DNA of 64,000 nt, taken from contig NC_134700.1 in NCBI RefSeq assembly GCF_043290135.1, forward strand, positions 77,603,000 through 77,666,999. Direction: 5' to 3'. This document shows, piece after piece, positions 35,915-46,500 of the stretch; the first letter of the stretch is position 1; each line of letters opens with the position of its first letter. Below the pieces are notes generated by a model, which ran no database searches, was not told the origin of the DNA, and saw only the letters and a program-made list of their open reading frames with translations. Origin of the DNA: Rhipicephalus microplus. Its lineage: Eukaryota; Arthropoda; Arachnida; Ixodida; Ixodidae. Position numbers and translations under genes: made by a program.

Positions 35915-36903
35915 TGCCACAAGGCAGTAGTGGGATTGGGGCATAAAGCGGTAGAGGGTCCCTGCCTGAAACAAAAGACTACGAAGTGGATAGAGACTGG
36001 TCCCAGTTAGAATACTTTTCAGGGGTTAGATGTAAGAAATTCGCTATTTTTACAGATAGTTTAGAAAATATCACACAATGGACAGATTATCAGCACCTCA
36101 AATTTCCATGGAAATCCCAGAGGAGTCCGTCAAAAAAACTTGAAATTATAATCTCCAAATTCCGGTGCCGTGTCCCCCCATTAAATTTTTATTTACACAG
36201 AGCTGGTCTGACATTTTCCCCTCTTTGTCCGTTATGCGAAGAATCAGAAACTATTGAACATTATTTTGGCTCATGTCGTAACTATGCATTAATTAGGAAA
36301 CGACTTTTAGATATTCCATTTGCGAAGCTAGGTTTAAATTTAACCACAGAAAATGTTCTAAGATTTGGTGCCTCTGTTTTGGGAAATTGCCACAGAGATG
36401 CATTCGATGCGGTGTGTAATTTTATTCAAGACTCTAAACGTTTTTCAACATAAAGCCCACGTTAACAGATACTCAAAAAAAAAAAAAGGGTCGAAAAGTA
36501 ATTTTTAATTCTGGATAAATCCGTGACATACCGAATTAATCGGGTTTGGCAAAACCAGCTGTCTGGTCGGCTCCCAAAATCAAGTTGTAGCTACTAGTGT
36601 CTACTTTGTTGTTGATTATTTTTTCTCACTATCTAAATCTTTGGTTGCTTTTTTTTTTTTTAACATACTGTCTTCACTATACAACTCCCCCCCCCCCTTT
36701 TTTTTGTTTTAAGCAATAATGCAGTTATCGCCCATATGAAACTATATGTTCTCTTGGCCAATCCCCCAGAGTGGGTACGAGAGCCATAGATTAGAGAATA
36801 CAAACAAACAAACAAACAAACTGGTCCCAGCCTGCCAGTGTGCCAGGCATTGTCGTCGCGTGTAATCGTCGTAAATATCTGCAAATATACGTTTCCTTGT
36901 AAG
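35915..36903 (+). repeat. 3' LTR of gypsy G2, interrupted by a LINE
   Basis: The pieces 35915-36006 and 36831-36903 together match the 5' LTR with 4 substitutions and a TAGA insertion near 35991. It is preceded by a GCCGCGGGGTAG purine-rich tract. The LINE insert duplicated CTGGTCCCAG. Confidence 0.9.
35997..36830 (+). mobile_element. 5'-truncated I-like LINE inside the gypsy 3' LTR
   Basis: The insert 36007-36820 (814 bp) is flanked by perfect CTGGTCCCAG (35997-36006, 36821-36830). The frame open from its first base to 36453 encodes the C-terminal part of a LINE protein with a CCHC-type motif CPLCEESETIEHYFGSC, then RKRLLDIPF and FIQDSKRFST. The 3' UTR contains an A13 run at about 36476, T and C homopolymers, and ends in (CAAA)4-5 at 36801-36820. 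That tail is typical of several arthropod LINEs. The I/R1-group assignment is by the C-terminal motif only. Confidence 0.85.
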
Positions 36904-37284
36904 AATATTGAGCTGCCGGGCACTTATTTACTGAAGCATGGAATGCACATGCCGACGTCACATTTCATGGCACTGTGCGCGCACTGCGCTGTTTCAGCGC
37001 ACCTGCGCCTTTTCCCATCAGGCGCAGTTCCAACGAAGTGCGCTGTTTGGTCACACTGTGGGGCCGAAAGAGCACTGTCACCAAGCGTTCTTCTACGGCC
37101 AGGTCCTTTGGCTTGTTCCATCTTTTCAGGTAGCTTTGAGCAATTTGCTTCCAAGTTGACAAATGCTTGATCCTGTGATAAGGGCCCAACCATTACTTAA
37201 GGCTATGTCGCAGAGCCAAGTGAATATAAGCCACCACCATTTCTTCCCATAACTTGCAATTCTGTAGGCACCTACATTTGCGTT

Positions 37285-37498
37285 TATAGCAGGCATCATC
37301 ATCATCGACCACCTATTAATTTTGGCGCGCTCAGGTGCATGTGCACGCCCCTGGTTTTTGTTCCTCGTGCGGCAAGCTCTGTGGTTGAAAGAAAATAAAG
37401 CTCACTTCTGCTCTTGCCCTCTGTTTGAACAGATTCCTTCTGTTTTCGCTCGCCGCCACACGCATGGTCATAGAGGACCAAACCTCGGTCCCTATACT
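37285..37498. mobile_element. small unclassified insert in the piggyBac transposase
   Basis: About 210 bp interrupts the transposase between MGGIDQMN and the NVGAYRIA block. Removing it keeps the frame. It is bounded by GTT (37282-37284, 37499-37501) or, alternatively, TATA (37285-37288, 37493-37496). The ends TATAGCAGG and inverted TATAGGGAC are weakly inverted. It might be a solo LTR or MITE, and no ORF is present. Confidence 0.5.
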
Positions 37499-38088
37499 GT
37501 TCATCTGATCAATGCCTCCCATAAAGCTGTTATACTGAGTAACGGCATTAAGGCGAGGGACTTTGATCCATTTCTTCTGCAGGCGGGAATATCTATCTGA
37601 AGAAGACATGGGCTCTACGCCATGCACGGTGCTTGCAATTGTTATGAGAGAGTTGTCCGTCCAGAGTAAAATCATTATCCCATCATGTGAAAGCGCGTGC
37701 TCTTCGACCTCACGGGTCTTGCGCTTGATCAAATCAGGCCAAGCGATGGGCATTCCTTCAGCACACAGTTTTGCCTCACTTTGCCCATTGATTCTTAGTT
37801 ACTTTCTTGCAGGTGCCTGAGTAGGTGTGGGCTGATGAAGAGATTGTCAAAATAAAAATGAAATGGCAGATGACAAACTCTAACCGAAAATTCTTCTACC
37901 ATTTCAAGGAGAGGCGCTACTGCTTATCCGAAGTCTTTTCTATACTGCGTGCTTGTTGCAGTGCCTTTCTGCTTTCCTTGGTATACTTCAAAGTTTGCAA
38001 GGTAGCCATTTTTTGCATTCAGGCACTGCACTTTGTAGCCGAAGCAGATTGGTTTTCCCCAAATGAACTGCTTGCAGCCATGACGACC

Positions 38089-38243
38089 ATATTGATACGG
38101 TATGAGCCAGGCCATGTTTTGGGGACAAAGGTAGAGAAAGAGGAAGTTGACTTGGTTCGGCCTATGTTCGCCATCATCGCCGATCACCACCTGATCTCTC
38201 CTGTAAATAAACATAGTTAAACTCGATATAATCGTAACAATAT
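38089..38243 (+). repeat. solo LTR (147 bp) with ATAT duplication, in the piggyBac gene
   Basis: The segment 38093-38239 starts TGATACGGTATGAG and ends ATCGTAACA. It is flanked by ATAT on both sides and lies between the transposase codons for SYDESMIE and YGRHGCKQ. An AATAAA at about 38203 on the plus strand suggests plus orientation. Size and ends fit a Ty3/gypsy LTR left by recombination. Confidence 0.7.
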
Positions 38244-39549
38244 TATTCTATCATGCTTTCGTCATAACTCAACTGAATCATCAGCTGAAAGTGTGCAGGA
38301 ACTTCCTTTGCCTTTAGAAGTTTCATCAGGGGGCCCAACTTCGTCAGCTTGTCACTCAAGGTAAGGCTCATATTGTCGGCACAATGAAGAAAGCTCACGA
38401 TTTACACGAAACGGTTTCTTCGCATGGCGTTGTATATCATTTCGTTATGCATGTCAGCTCCACTGTCCCTGTAACATTTCTACCCGGCAAGTGTTTGTAA
38501 CCGGACAGAATGAGAACACCAAAAAACCCTTCATCTACTCCTTTGTGACCACAAGGTCTGGCATATTCAAAAATAAAGACTAGTTTTTTGTTTGTTCTAC
38601 CAAGAGACCTATGACACTTTCGTCAAAAAGAGCTTGATTAATTCTACAGGTGAAAAGTCCCTATTAGCGGTGAAGTTTGGGTTGGGAAATATTCAGGTAC
38701 TTTTCACAAGGTCAAGATTTTTTTATTTGTGACTTGAAAATAAATTCCCATTAGCACTTGCATCTCCTGTACCTGAGAATATCTTTGGTGGCTCATTGTC
38801 TCCTTGTTTAAACTCTGCTTCGTCTTCATCAGAGTCACATCCACCAATACGACAACCATCAAAAAGAATGGTTATGGCACCCACTCGAAGCTGCCTGCTC
38901 CTGAGATTGTCTATAAAACCACTAGAATCCCCATCTGCGGAATCTTTGTCGCAGCGGATGACAGCCTCCGGTGGCTCAATGTAGATAGTTGATACATCTT
39001 CATTGTCATCTTCGAGTATTCTGGCTATTTCTTCCGAAGTCCACCTGAGCAGACGATGAATTGGCGCATTAATGCCACAGAAGTGCCCCACAAACAGCCT
39101 AAAACAAAGTAGCGAAATTAAGCAGTACACAGAGCCTGAAAGCCCAACGTGACCATATGGTAACACGTAAACTAACGCACTTTTTCACAAACAAAAAAAC
39201 ATCAGTTTATCACACTCAAATTCTCACCGTAGGTTGCCTACTATAAGTACTCTACAGGGACACGCACATCATGCTATTTCAAAAAAAGAATAGTGTAAAG
39301 AAATCCGCCTACCCGCGGGAGCGTTGCATGTGCATGCGCCGAAAAGCAGCACTACTTTTTCGCGCCCACGCCTTTTTGGCGGCTCCCAAATAAACACAGA
39401 AAATTGCTGCCACCTGTTGTCAGTAACGGGAACCCTAAGCGAAGGAAAAGTAGGTAGTTGTGATTCTGGCACAATTTTTTAAACCTGCATAAAATGAATC
39501 GCATTGCGAATATATGTGTGACCATATGGTCACGCTGTTACCTGATGGG

Positions 39550-40147
39550 TTAATAACTTTTGAATGGCTTGAACTAAAATTCTGGAGCAGTTTTGCTGAA
39601 CGAGGGCTATACTTCCGACACACATGAATGTCTAAGAACTGAAGGTGGTTGTTTAGCAGTAACTCATGGGTGAAATCCAAGCCCAGGCCACATTTTTCGA
39701 AAGCATGGATAATGTCAGCTACTTTTTTGTTATAAATTGGATGCCTGAGCAAAAACAAGACAATCATGTACACATTTAGTTATTTTAAATGCTAGGGCTT
39801 TGAAATACTCCTGAACAGACCTGTCTACCCTTCCTAGAAAAATGTTGCTCAGCACAGGAGCAACTTAAGAACCTATGCAAATACCAGAGCATTGTAAGTA
39901 AAGGCAACCTTCCCATTCAACAAACATAGAATTCAAGTAGAAGGAAATAATCTACAGAAAACTGTTCACAGAAATATCTGTATTGTTACAAAAACTCATT
40001 TTGTCATTAGCACAGCAGTTTGTCCCTTCTTCTCCTGCGTCCCCATAGTCCTGCACTCTGTTAAAATATGTTCATGTACTATCACCAACTAGCCCAGCTT
40101 TCAGTCCTTCTGTCATTTCTTGTCCACGTTCCTTCGTGCCTACTATA
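39550..40147 (-). pseudogene. Penelope-like element, 5' half (reverse transcriptase end)
   Basis: On the minus strand, from the right edge, GGCACGAAGGAACGTGGACAAG matches (as the terminal repeat) 28740-28760. It is followed by broken RT codons: GICIGS-stop-VAPVLSNIFLG, then IIHAFEKCGLGLDFTHELL, NNHLQFLDI, CRKYSPRSAKLL and FSSSHSKVI ending in the TTAA at 39550. The YxDD region is degraded (CVHDCLV). The next codons of the protein (KNGKAFFSCL) are 9.5 kb away at 30084, so one element was split. The N-terminal half of RT is deleted. Confidence 0.85.
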
Positions 40148-41019
40148 CAGTAGACTCCCTTGAAGAGGAACTCAAAGGGAAAACGATCATTTGTTCGTGT
40201 AATCAGGAGTTCCGTTTTATCAGAGGTGCCCCCAAAAACCAAATGCTAACATGCCAACTACGCCCAAATATGTTGCTTGAAAACACTGAATGAAGTATAC
40301 TTACAATGTGCAGGAAAGAAACAAGAAAAAGCATTTATTTGGCTAAGCTTGATAAAAACTATACTTTCAAGCACAGTACATTTAAACTAAACTCACAATT
40401 TTCCTTCAAAGAATGAAAAATTTATTCTTCTGACCACCTTCTGAGAGGCTGTTTTACTAGCTTTGCAATCACTTTTGGATACACCTCCGATGCATACCGC
40501 TACCTTGACAAAGCCAATATATGCCAAGTTGCTTATAAAAGTCGGCAAGCTTTTCTTTGAGGTTCAGATATTTTGTTTTTTTCAAGTCGTAGTAACTTCT
40601 TCTGAACGACATGTAGCTGAAGATCTCATCACCATTTACACCACTCACGATCACAAGCCTCGGGCACGCAAAAAAAAGACATGACGCATCTATATATAGT
40701 GTGCAAAATGACCTTCCTTTGTCATGCACATTCATAATGAAAATGGCACATAACAATTTACTGTATTTCACTGGTAACAGATACGACCTACACAGGCCCT
40801 ATGCAAAACAACACAAGCTGACCACAGAATGTGCTCAGGCGCCATTGTGTGACGACGATGACAATGCATCTGACTCCTCTGATAGGAGTGCTAGTGCCGC
40901 ATATATGGTTTCCGTTTAATCTGATTATAATGTACAGACATTCCTTGCTATCGTTTCCACTTTCGTTTGAATTTTTTTGTACCCCCCCCCCCCTTTTCCT
41001 TGCATTTTCCCTTCTTTAT

Positions 41020-41470
41020 TTATTTTTTATTATTTATTTACAGATACTGCAGGCCCTACCCGGGCCCATGCAGAAGTGGGATACAAACAATACATTCAAG
41101 CAATAACTAGTAATACACTGGAGTACAGGGCATAAATGAAAGAATACATAACTATCAAGTACAGAAAAGTCAAATATATTTTCTCGCTGTTCACCAGAAC
41201 TGCGCACAACTAAGAATATTTTCAACATTTGTAGCCGGACGAATTGCACTCAAATGACACTATTTTCAGCATACATCACTTATATGGTGAAATTAATCTT
41301 TTCTATCTGTTGAGTGAATGAAGCCGTCGAGGCAGCATTCACTACTTCCGCAGGTAATGCGTTCCAATGAAAAAATGCGCGAGGAAAGAGAGCGAACTTG
41401 TGAGCATTAATGTAGCTGGGTGGCTGCCTAAACGTTTTGTTGTGATTTGTCCTAGCTGAAAGTTTCGTTT
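41020..41470 (-). mobile_element. CR1/L2-like LINE 3' end
   Basis: Minus-strand codons read KFALFPRAFFHWNALPAEVV, then a short tail and stop, which is the typical C-terminus of CR1/L2/Jockey-type LINEs (FFPRTI..WN.LP..VV). The 3' UTR ends GGGCCTGCAGTATCTGTAAATAAAT plus an A/T tail at 41020-41045. It shares its end with the plus-strand copy finishing at 9233. It is 5'-truncated near 41470, beside a duplicated CCTAGCTGAAAGTTTCGT (41450-41515). Confidence 0.7.
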
Positions 41471-43794
41471 CTTTGTTGTTTCGTTGTTGTTTCGTCCTAG
41501 CTGAAAGTTTCGTGAAAGATTACTAGCCAAGCTCTAGTAATCTTCCATTCTCTACTGTGCTCCTGTAGGGGAACTGAAGAACGCGAGGATAATTCGAAAG
41601 GACAAACACTTTGTGTTGCTTTTTTTGCTGATAAAGCCAGCCCTTTCTCCATGTACAGGCTAGAGGTGAGGGAGATACTAGCTTTATGCACTGACCTTTC
41701 TTTTCCACTTATCTCCCTTTTTCCCTCCACATCACAATTAGCTTTCGATTTGCTTTGAGTCTTTTAACCAAAACGTTATTCGTTTTGCATTTTTTTTTGC
41801 CTGAATGTTCATTGCAAAGAATCACCATCATTATTTTTCCCTGCGAGAGTTCATCCAGGGGTGAGACGGCCGAGTCTGAATTGGGGGCACACTTTGGAGC
41901 AGCAAAATTTCAAATTTGGAGCAGAAAACCCTTGCTTTGGAGTGGTTGGCGACATTTAATATGTAGTCCTGGGAGTTTGAAAATACAAATTCTTAGCAAT
42001 CTGGGATATAATAATTGCATATAATAATTGGCTAAAGATACACATAACACTGAAACAGATTTTGAAGGAAGTTTTTGAACAGATTATTGCCAGGCATAGC
42101 CTGCACTACCTTTTCACACACCATGTGACCTATCTAGCCCTCGTAACAAACATTTGATATATTTAAACTAGCTTCTCTGAAAACATTCCAAAAAAAAAAA
42201 AAAGACACATTACACTCAAAAAGAAATTCAAAAATTGTGATTGCACAAAAATCATAGTTGCCTAAAAGTGGGTAACAGTTGCGTAACAGTCTGACCACAT
42301 GTAGCCGTTGTGCCCTCTCTCTGTGAAGAGTGGGCATGTGGCTATGCGAAGCTGCAATCCACTCCCGCGGCGCCACGTCAGAGCCACGCGCTGATGGGCT
42401 GCAACGTGTATGTGTTATCAGGCCCCATAGCACTCGCACCATGCACCACAGGTAAGAATTTCGTGTCCACGCAAATAAACCGCCGAACGTACAGAAGCCG
42501 GTTTTGTTGCGAAAAAAGAAAAGAAAGAAAACAAATTTCGCTAGTTGCACAGCGGAACGACCGCCGACCAAATGTAAAACCAAGCCTAAAAGCTCGTATA
42601 GCCCATAGCCAAGGTACAGCGTCGCCTTTTAAAGCGCTTGTTGTGAGTTTTAATTACAAAATAAAGCAGTGACAAACCAGCATTCATGCTGGTTTACCAA
42701 ATAATTGCCTACACGTCACGAGTCATGAATAAAGCGCCGTGGTGCCCGTTCATATCGTTTGAAATGGTTTGTACACGCGTTCCGCACCATGGCTTCGCAA
42801 ATAACCAAGTTTGTCTCTCGCTACCTGCAGAGCGACAGCGATGTGCAGATTTCACATGCGATGGCTTTTTTCAATGCAAAATGCAATGAGAACTCGCTTG
42901 TCTAATACTTGTGCCACACGTGCACAAAAAATGACATTCGGTAGCAAAGGCATTCAGTTCCCGAATGACAATTTTTTCAGCAACGCTGCTACACGTGCAA
43001 AGCGAATTACATTTGACTTGATGTCGATCGCAGCACCTTCTTCGTGAGTGCTCGGTGAGTAGCAATAAAAAAATAAACAAGCATTTACAAGCTTCATACA
43101 CATCAGATAATAAATAAATATATAAGTAAGCATACTACGCTGCCGTTAGATTTCGTTTGTTACTTTGTTTCACGACGTTGCAACCGACCATGTAGCAACT
43201 TAAACCAAAGCTAGTCAGGTCCGCAGCATTAAAAAAAAACGGTACCTGTCGCATTTATTTTACAGCGTCTACCAGCTGAAGATAAGTTTTTAAGCACTTA
43301 TTTAGGTGCTTAGTATAAATAAAATACACAAAAAAATGCATTTCTCAGCCGAATGAGTTCTGGCGATGGGATTAGGTGACGAATGACATTTGGGCAAGTG
43401 CCATTTTGTTCATCCGTGTGGCACCGCACAAATAACATTCAATATGAAGACATTAGGAGGTAAATGCCATTTTCTCTGCCCGTGTGGCATGGGTATAAAT
43501 AAATTAGCATCTAATGAATGTAAACCGGGAATGCGTTGCACGTGTTCTGTCGCTCACTGAGCCCATTTTGAGAACCCATGTGAATGCGCCAGGGCATACA
43601 AAAGACGCATCGCATGCAGAGAAATGACTCTATGTTTACAGTTACTAGCTCATGGCAAACGCACACCCGCAAGTGACCACAAGCAGCAGCGACATGAAAA
43701 CCAGAGCGACAGGAGGAACGCACTACGCAAAACAAAGAAACCGAGAGTAAACTCCACCACACTTGTCACTTGACTCGGTAATTTTCACTCGCTG

Positions 43795-44150
43795 ACAGTG
43801 GCACCAGAACACGCAGCCTAGCTAATAGAAGCAGCACGCTCGATGCACGGCAGCACATTTTTGCGGGGTCATGCATATTTTTAACAGTTTGGAGGAGATT
43901 ATGGCGGCACCATGGGAGCTTCATCACCAGAAAGGTGCAAAGTAAAAAAAACATGCTTGGGCACGTCTTATTAGTCAACTCGGCCTTTTTTCCCCACAGA
44001 AGCTAAGATTGGCATAAAAATTCTAGCTTTCGAGACTGTTTTAGCGCAGTTCGGCACAATTTTTGCAATTTTTATGCTTTTGTAGCAGCTTGGCGCAAGA
44101 AAACGAAAATGTATAAAAAATTCGCAATATGTGCAGCTGTCTCAGCCCTG
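43795..44150 (+). repeat. dispersed repeat, copy 1 (~360 bp)
   Basis: It aligns in direct orientation with 57603-57965 over its whole length. Shared runs include CACGCTCGATGCACGGCAGC and GCAGCTTGGCGCAAGAAAAC, at roughly 80-90% identity by eye. No ORF or terminal repeat is evident. Confidence 0.8.
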
Positions 44151-44354
44151 TTCATCTTAACAGAAAAGGACTGTTACACAGTTTGTCTGGCCACATGTAG
44201 CCGTTGAGCACGTCAACACGTGACTTTTTGATGGGGCGCTGCCACCTTTTGCATAGTCTGTGGGAAACCAAATAAACACTCCTGTGTTCTTCATCTTAAG
44301 CAAGAATTCGAACAGGATTAGTCTTAACAGAGTTTACTGTATCATAATAGACGC

Positions 44355-46500
44355 TATCTGGACAACATTGTGGTTTTTTCAGAAGTCTTCGATAACCCTC
44401 TCCGGCGCTTCGCAAGGGTCCTGGAATGCCTCACACACGCTGGGCTACAATTGATATCACTTTGCTACCCAGAAGCTCACCCAGACGCTCAGGTTTTCAG
44501 CACAAAGGGCATTCTCCCAACCCTGCATAGCTCCGCACTGTGACCGAGTTTGCCAAGGCGTCGATACTCAAAAAACTCTGGAGCTTCATAGGCTTACGCT
44601 CGTATTTTCGGTGATACTTTCGTAATTACACATTTGCAATGGCCCCTTTAACACACCTAGCTGCTGAAAGCTAGAGTATCTCGGAATGGTCTCCTAATTG
44701 CAACGAATTAAGTCATATACTGATATCTCCACCGATTCAGCATCACTTTGACCCAGACGAATGGAATGAATGGAATGAAAAAAACTTCATTTATTGAAAA
44801 AACTTCATTTGACCCAGACGACCCCCTACCGAAATTCACACCGATGCTAGTTGCTTCAGCCTCGGCGCTACACTTGCACAACACAACTCTGGCTTTGACA
44901 AGTATGTCGTTTTTTATGCAAGTCGCACTCTAGCTAAAGAGAATAATTCAGTCACGGAGAAAAAATGACGAGCCAGCATTCGGGCAATCCCAAAATTTAG
45001 ACGTGACATATTTGGCTGCCCATTTGATGTCATGACTGATCACTGCATCCTCTGCTAGTTGTTGTCCCTAAAAGATTCATCCGGTCGTTCAGCTCATTGG
45101 GCCCTATGTCTCTGAGACTACGACATTCGCATCATCTACAGTTTAAGGCACAGACATTCAGATGTGTTCTCTCAGTTTTTTCATGTCTGTAAAAATGCGT
45201 CTGTGTCCGGCAATAATTCTCCATCCCTTACACGGGCGGACATGCCATCTCAACAGCCCCAGGATCCTTGGATAGTCTCTTCCATGATTCAAACCATAAT
45301 TCCATGATTCCAGGGATAGCCTCTTCCATGATTCAAGTGCGCAGCTCGACATTTCACCGTGTGCATTGGGCTCCTCAATCGCCGCAACTACCTGCAAGTG
45401 GTCGCCATCTACATGCTGATATCTGCTTTTTCTTTCATGCAGACTCCCAATGCTGCCACACTGGTGTAATAAAAAAGTATGCGCACATCTGGCTGCGGTA
45501 CTACTGGCATGCAATGTACCGCTTTGTGATCATATACGTGCCTTGGTGCTTGAAGTGTCAACGTCAGAAGAGCCCACCGCATATAGTCCGTGAACCACTC
45601 CAGCCTTTGCCTTGTCCCTCCCGACCTTTTCATCTTATCAGAATCGGTTTGTATAGCCCTAACGGAAACCGCTGGGTGATTCTCTCCATTATTCACCCGG
45701 CTAGGTTTTGCTGAGACTGTCGCGCTGCCACAGGCCACATCCAATGAAATCGGCTTATTCCTACTTCATAAACTTGTTCTTCGCCAAGGCATGCCTCGCG
45801 AGCTACTTAGCGACCGTTGACGCACGTTCCTCTTAGAGGTCGTAGAAGCCCTCCTGAATAAATACAACGTTATGCATTGAACAACCAGCGTGTATCATCC
45901 ACAAACCAGTGGCATGAGTTAGCACTTTAACTGCACACTAGTAAACATGCTGTCCGTGTAAGTCTCTGCTGACCATACCAACTGGAACCGCATACTACCT
46001 TTGTTACATATGGTTATAATGCCTCCACTCAGTCTACAACAAGGTTTTCTTCCTTCTTTCTTTTTCTCCTTTTTTTTCTTTGCGAACCCTCCACATTTAC
46101 GGATATAATTCTTCCGTATGGCCCAGATACTTCAGAGCCCACAACTCCATCTCCAGTCACCACATATTCCGAAGAATGAAGGCAGCTCGCAAGTTTACTA
46201 ACCACATAAGAATAAGCCCAGAAGAAGAATCACCGTAAAGCCAGCCTGCCTCCCCAGTCATATTCACCCAGAATTTCGGTATGGCTTCGTATTCCCTCCT
46301 GCACTCCCAGCCTTTCTACAAAGCTACTACCTAAGTACAAATGTCCCTACTGTGTCTTATGTCAAGCATCCCTGGTCTACTCTATTTTCTAGCCCATTTA
46401 ATCATCCACAGACCACCAATGTCGTGAACGTGAGACTGTTCATGTCAATCAATTAAAGCTGCATTATGACCCACCCGTCATACCTGTGGTTTTGGTCGAC
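44355..46500 (+). pseudogene. gypsy-H pol, second part (RT end, RNase H, integrase)
   Basis: Coding starts at YLDN (44355-44366; the second Asp of YLDD is Asn) and continues IVVFS, FARVLECLTHAGLQL and SFIGLRSYFR. RNase [43 protein letters not shown]. Integrase remnants: YYWHAMYRFVIIYV, CLKCQRQKSPP, LQPLPCPSRPF, ELLSDR, SVYHPQTSGM. Stops and shifts are abundant. There is a short local duplication at 45266-45335 (GGATAGYCTCTTCCATGATTCA). The style of the residues matches the part at 28165-28715. Sequence to about 46680 may contain the 3' end or LTR of this element but is not defined. Confidence 0.85.

Larger units (their letters stand above)
30909..36908 (+). mobile_element. Ty3/gypsy element with both LTRs (family G2)
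   Basis: A 5' LTR (30914-31074), gag with a poly-Gln run, pol and an interrupted 3' LTR (35915-36903) lie in order. AATAT (or ATAT) is duplicated at 30909-30913 and 36904-36908. It landed next to the stop codon of the piggyBac transposase. The LTRs differ by four substitutions and a 4-bp indel, yet the ORFs carry at least five stops and about five frameshifts. Confidence 0.92.
36924..39166 (-). pseudogene. piggyBac transposase pseudogene
   Basis: Minus-strand blocks in order. An acidic N-terminus (EEIARILEDDNEDVSTIYI, about 39050-38723) leads to the dimerisation region (NRDFSPVELINQALFDE, KGFFGVLILSGYKHLPGR). The first catalytic Asp lies in SYDESMIE (about 38250) and is interrupted by a solo LTR. 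Then come GRHGCKQFIWGKPICFGYK, YLANFEVYQGKQ, the second Asp in YFDNLFIS and MGGIDQMN with the third. After a 0.2-kb insert come YRIASYGKKWWW and a Cys-rich C-terminal domain RRRCAETAQC, then KCDVGMCIPCF. The stop is at 36924. Internal stops and shifts abolish function. DDD transposases of this type cut at TTAA. An AATAAA for this strand lies at about 30880, beyond the gypsy insert. Confidence 0.88.
30698..39553 (-). mobile_element. piggyBac element, split by gypsy, a solo LTR and a small insert
   Basis: TTAA at 30698-30701 and 39550-39553 brackets a minus-strand piggyBac transposase unit. A near-palindromic subterminal motif, GTGACCATATSGTCAC, lies near each end (30821-30836, 39518-39533), with a third copy at 39149-39164. 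The outermost bases (GCCTTTAGG left, CCCATCAGG inverted right) are only weakly alike. Subtracting the inner gypsy (30914-36908) and other inserts leaves about 2.5 kb, normal for this superfamily. The element sits inside a Penelope-like coding region, whose frame joins exactly across the TTAA. Confidence 0.8.
40146..44341. mobile_element. TA-flanked inverted-repeat element or composite (4.2 kb)
   Basis: CAGTAGACTCCCTTGAAGA at 40148 faces the inverse of CAGTAAACTCTGTTAAGAC ending at 44339, with TA on each outer side (40146-40147, 44340-44341). About 12 of the first 16 bases pair. The left end style (GACTCCCTT...GGAACTC) recalls Tigger/mariner-type elements. No transposase was recognised. The interior holds a CR1-like LINE tail, a dispersed repeat and about 3 kb of unassigned AT-rich DNA (40160-41015, 41480-43790). 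A CpG-rich patch lies near 42350-42500. Pairing of the two ends is inferred. Confidence 0.4.
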
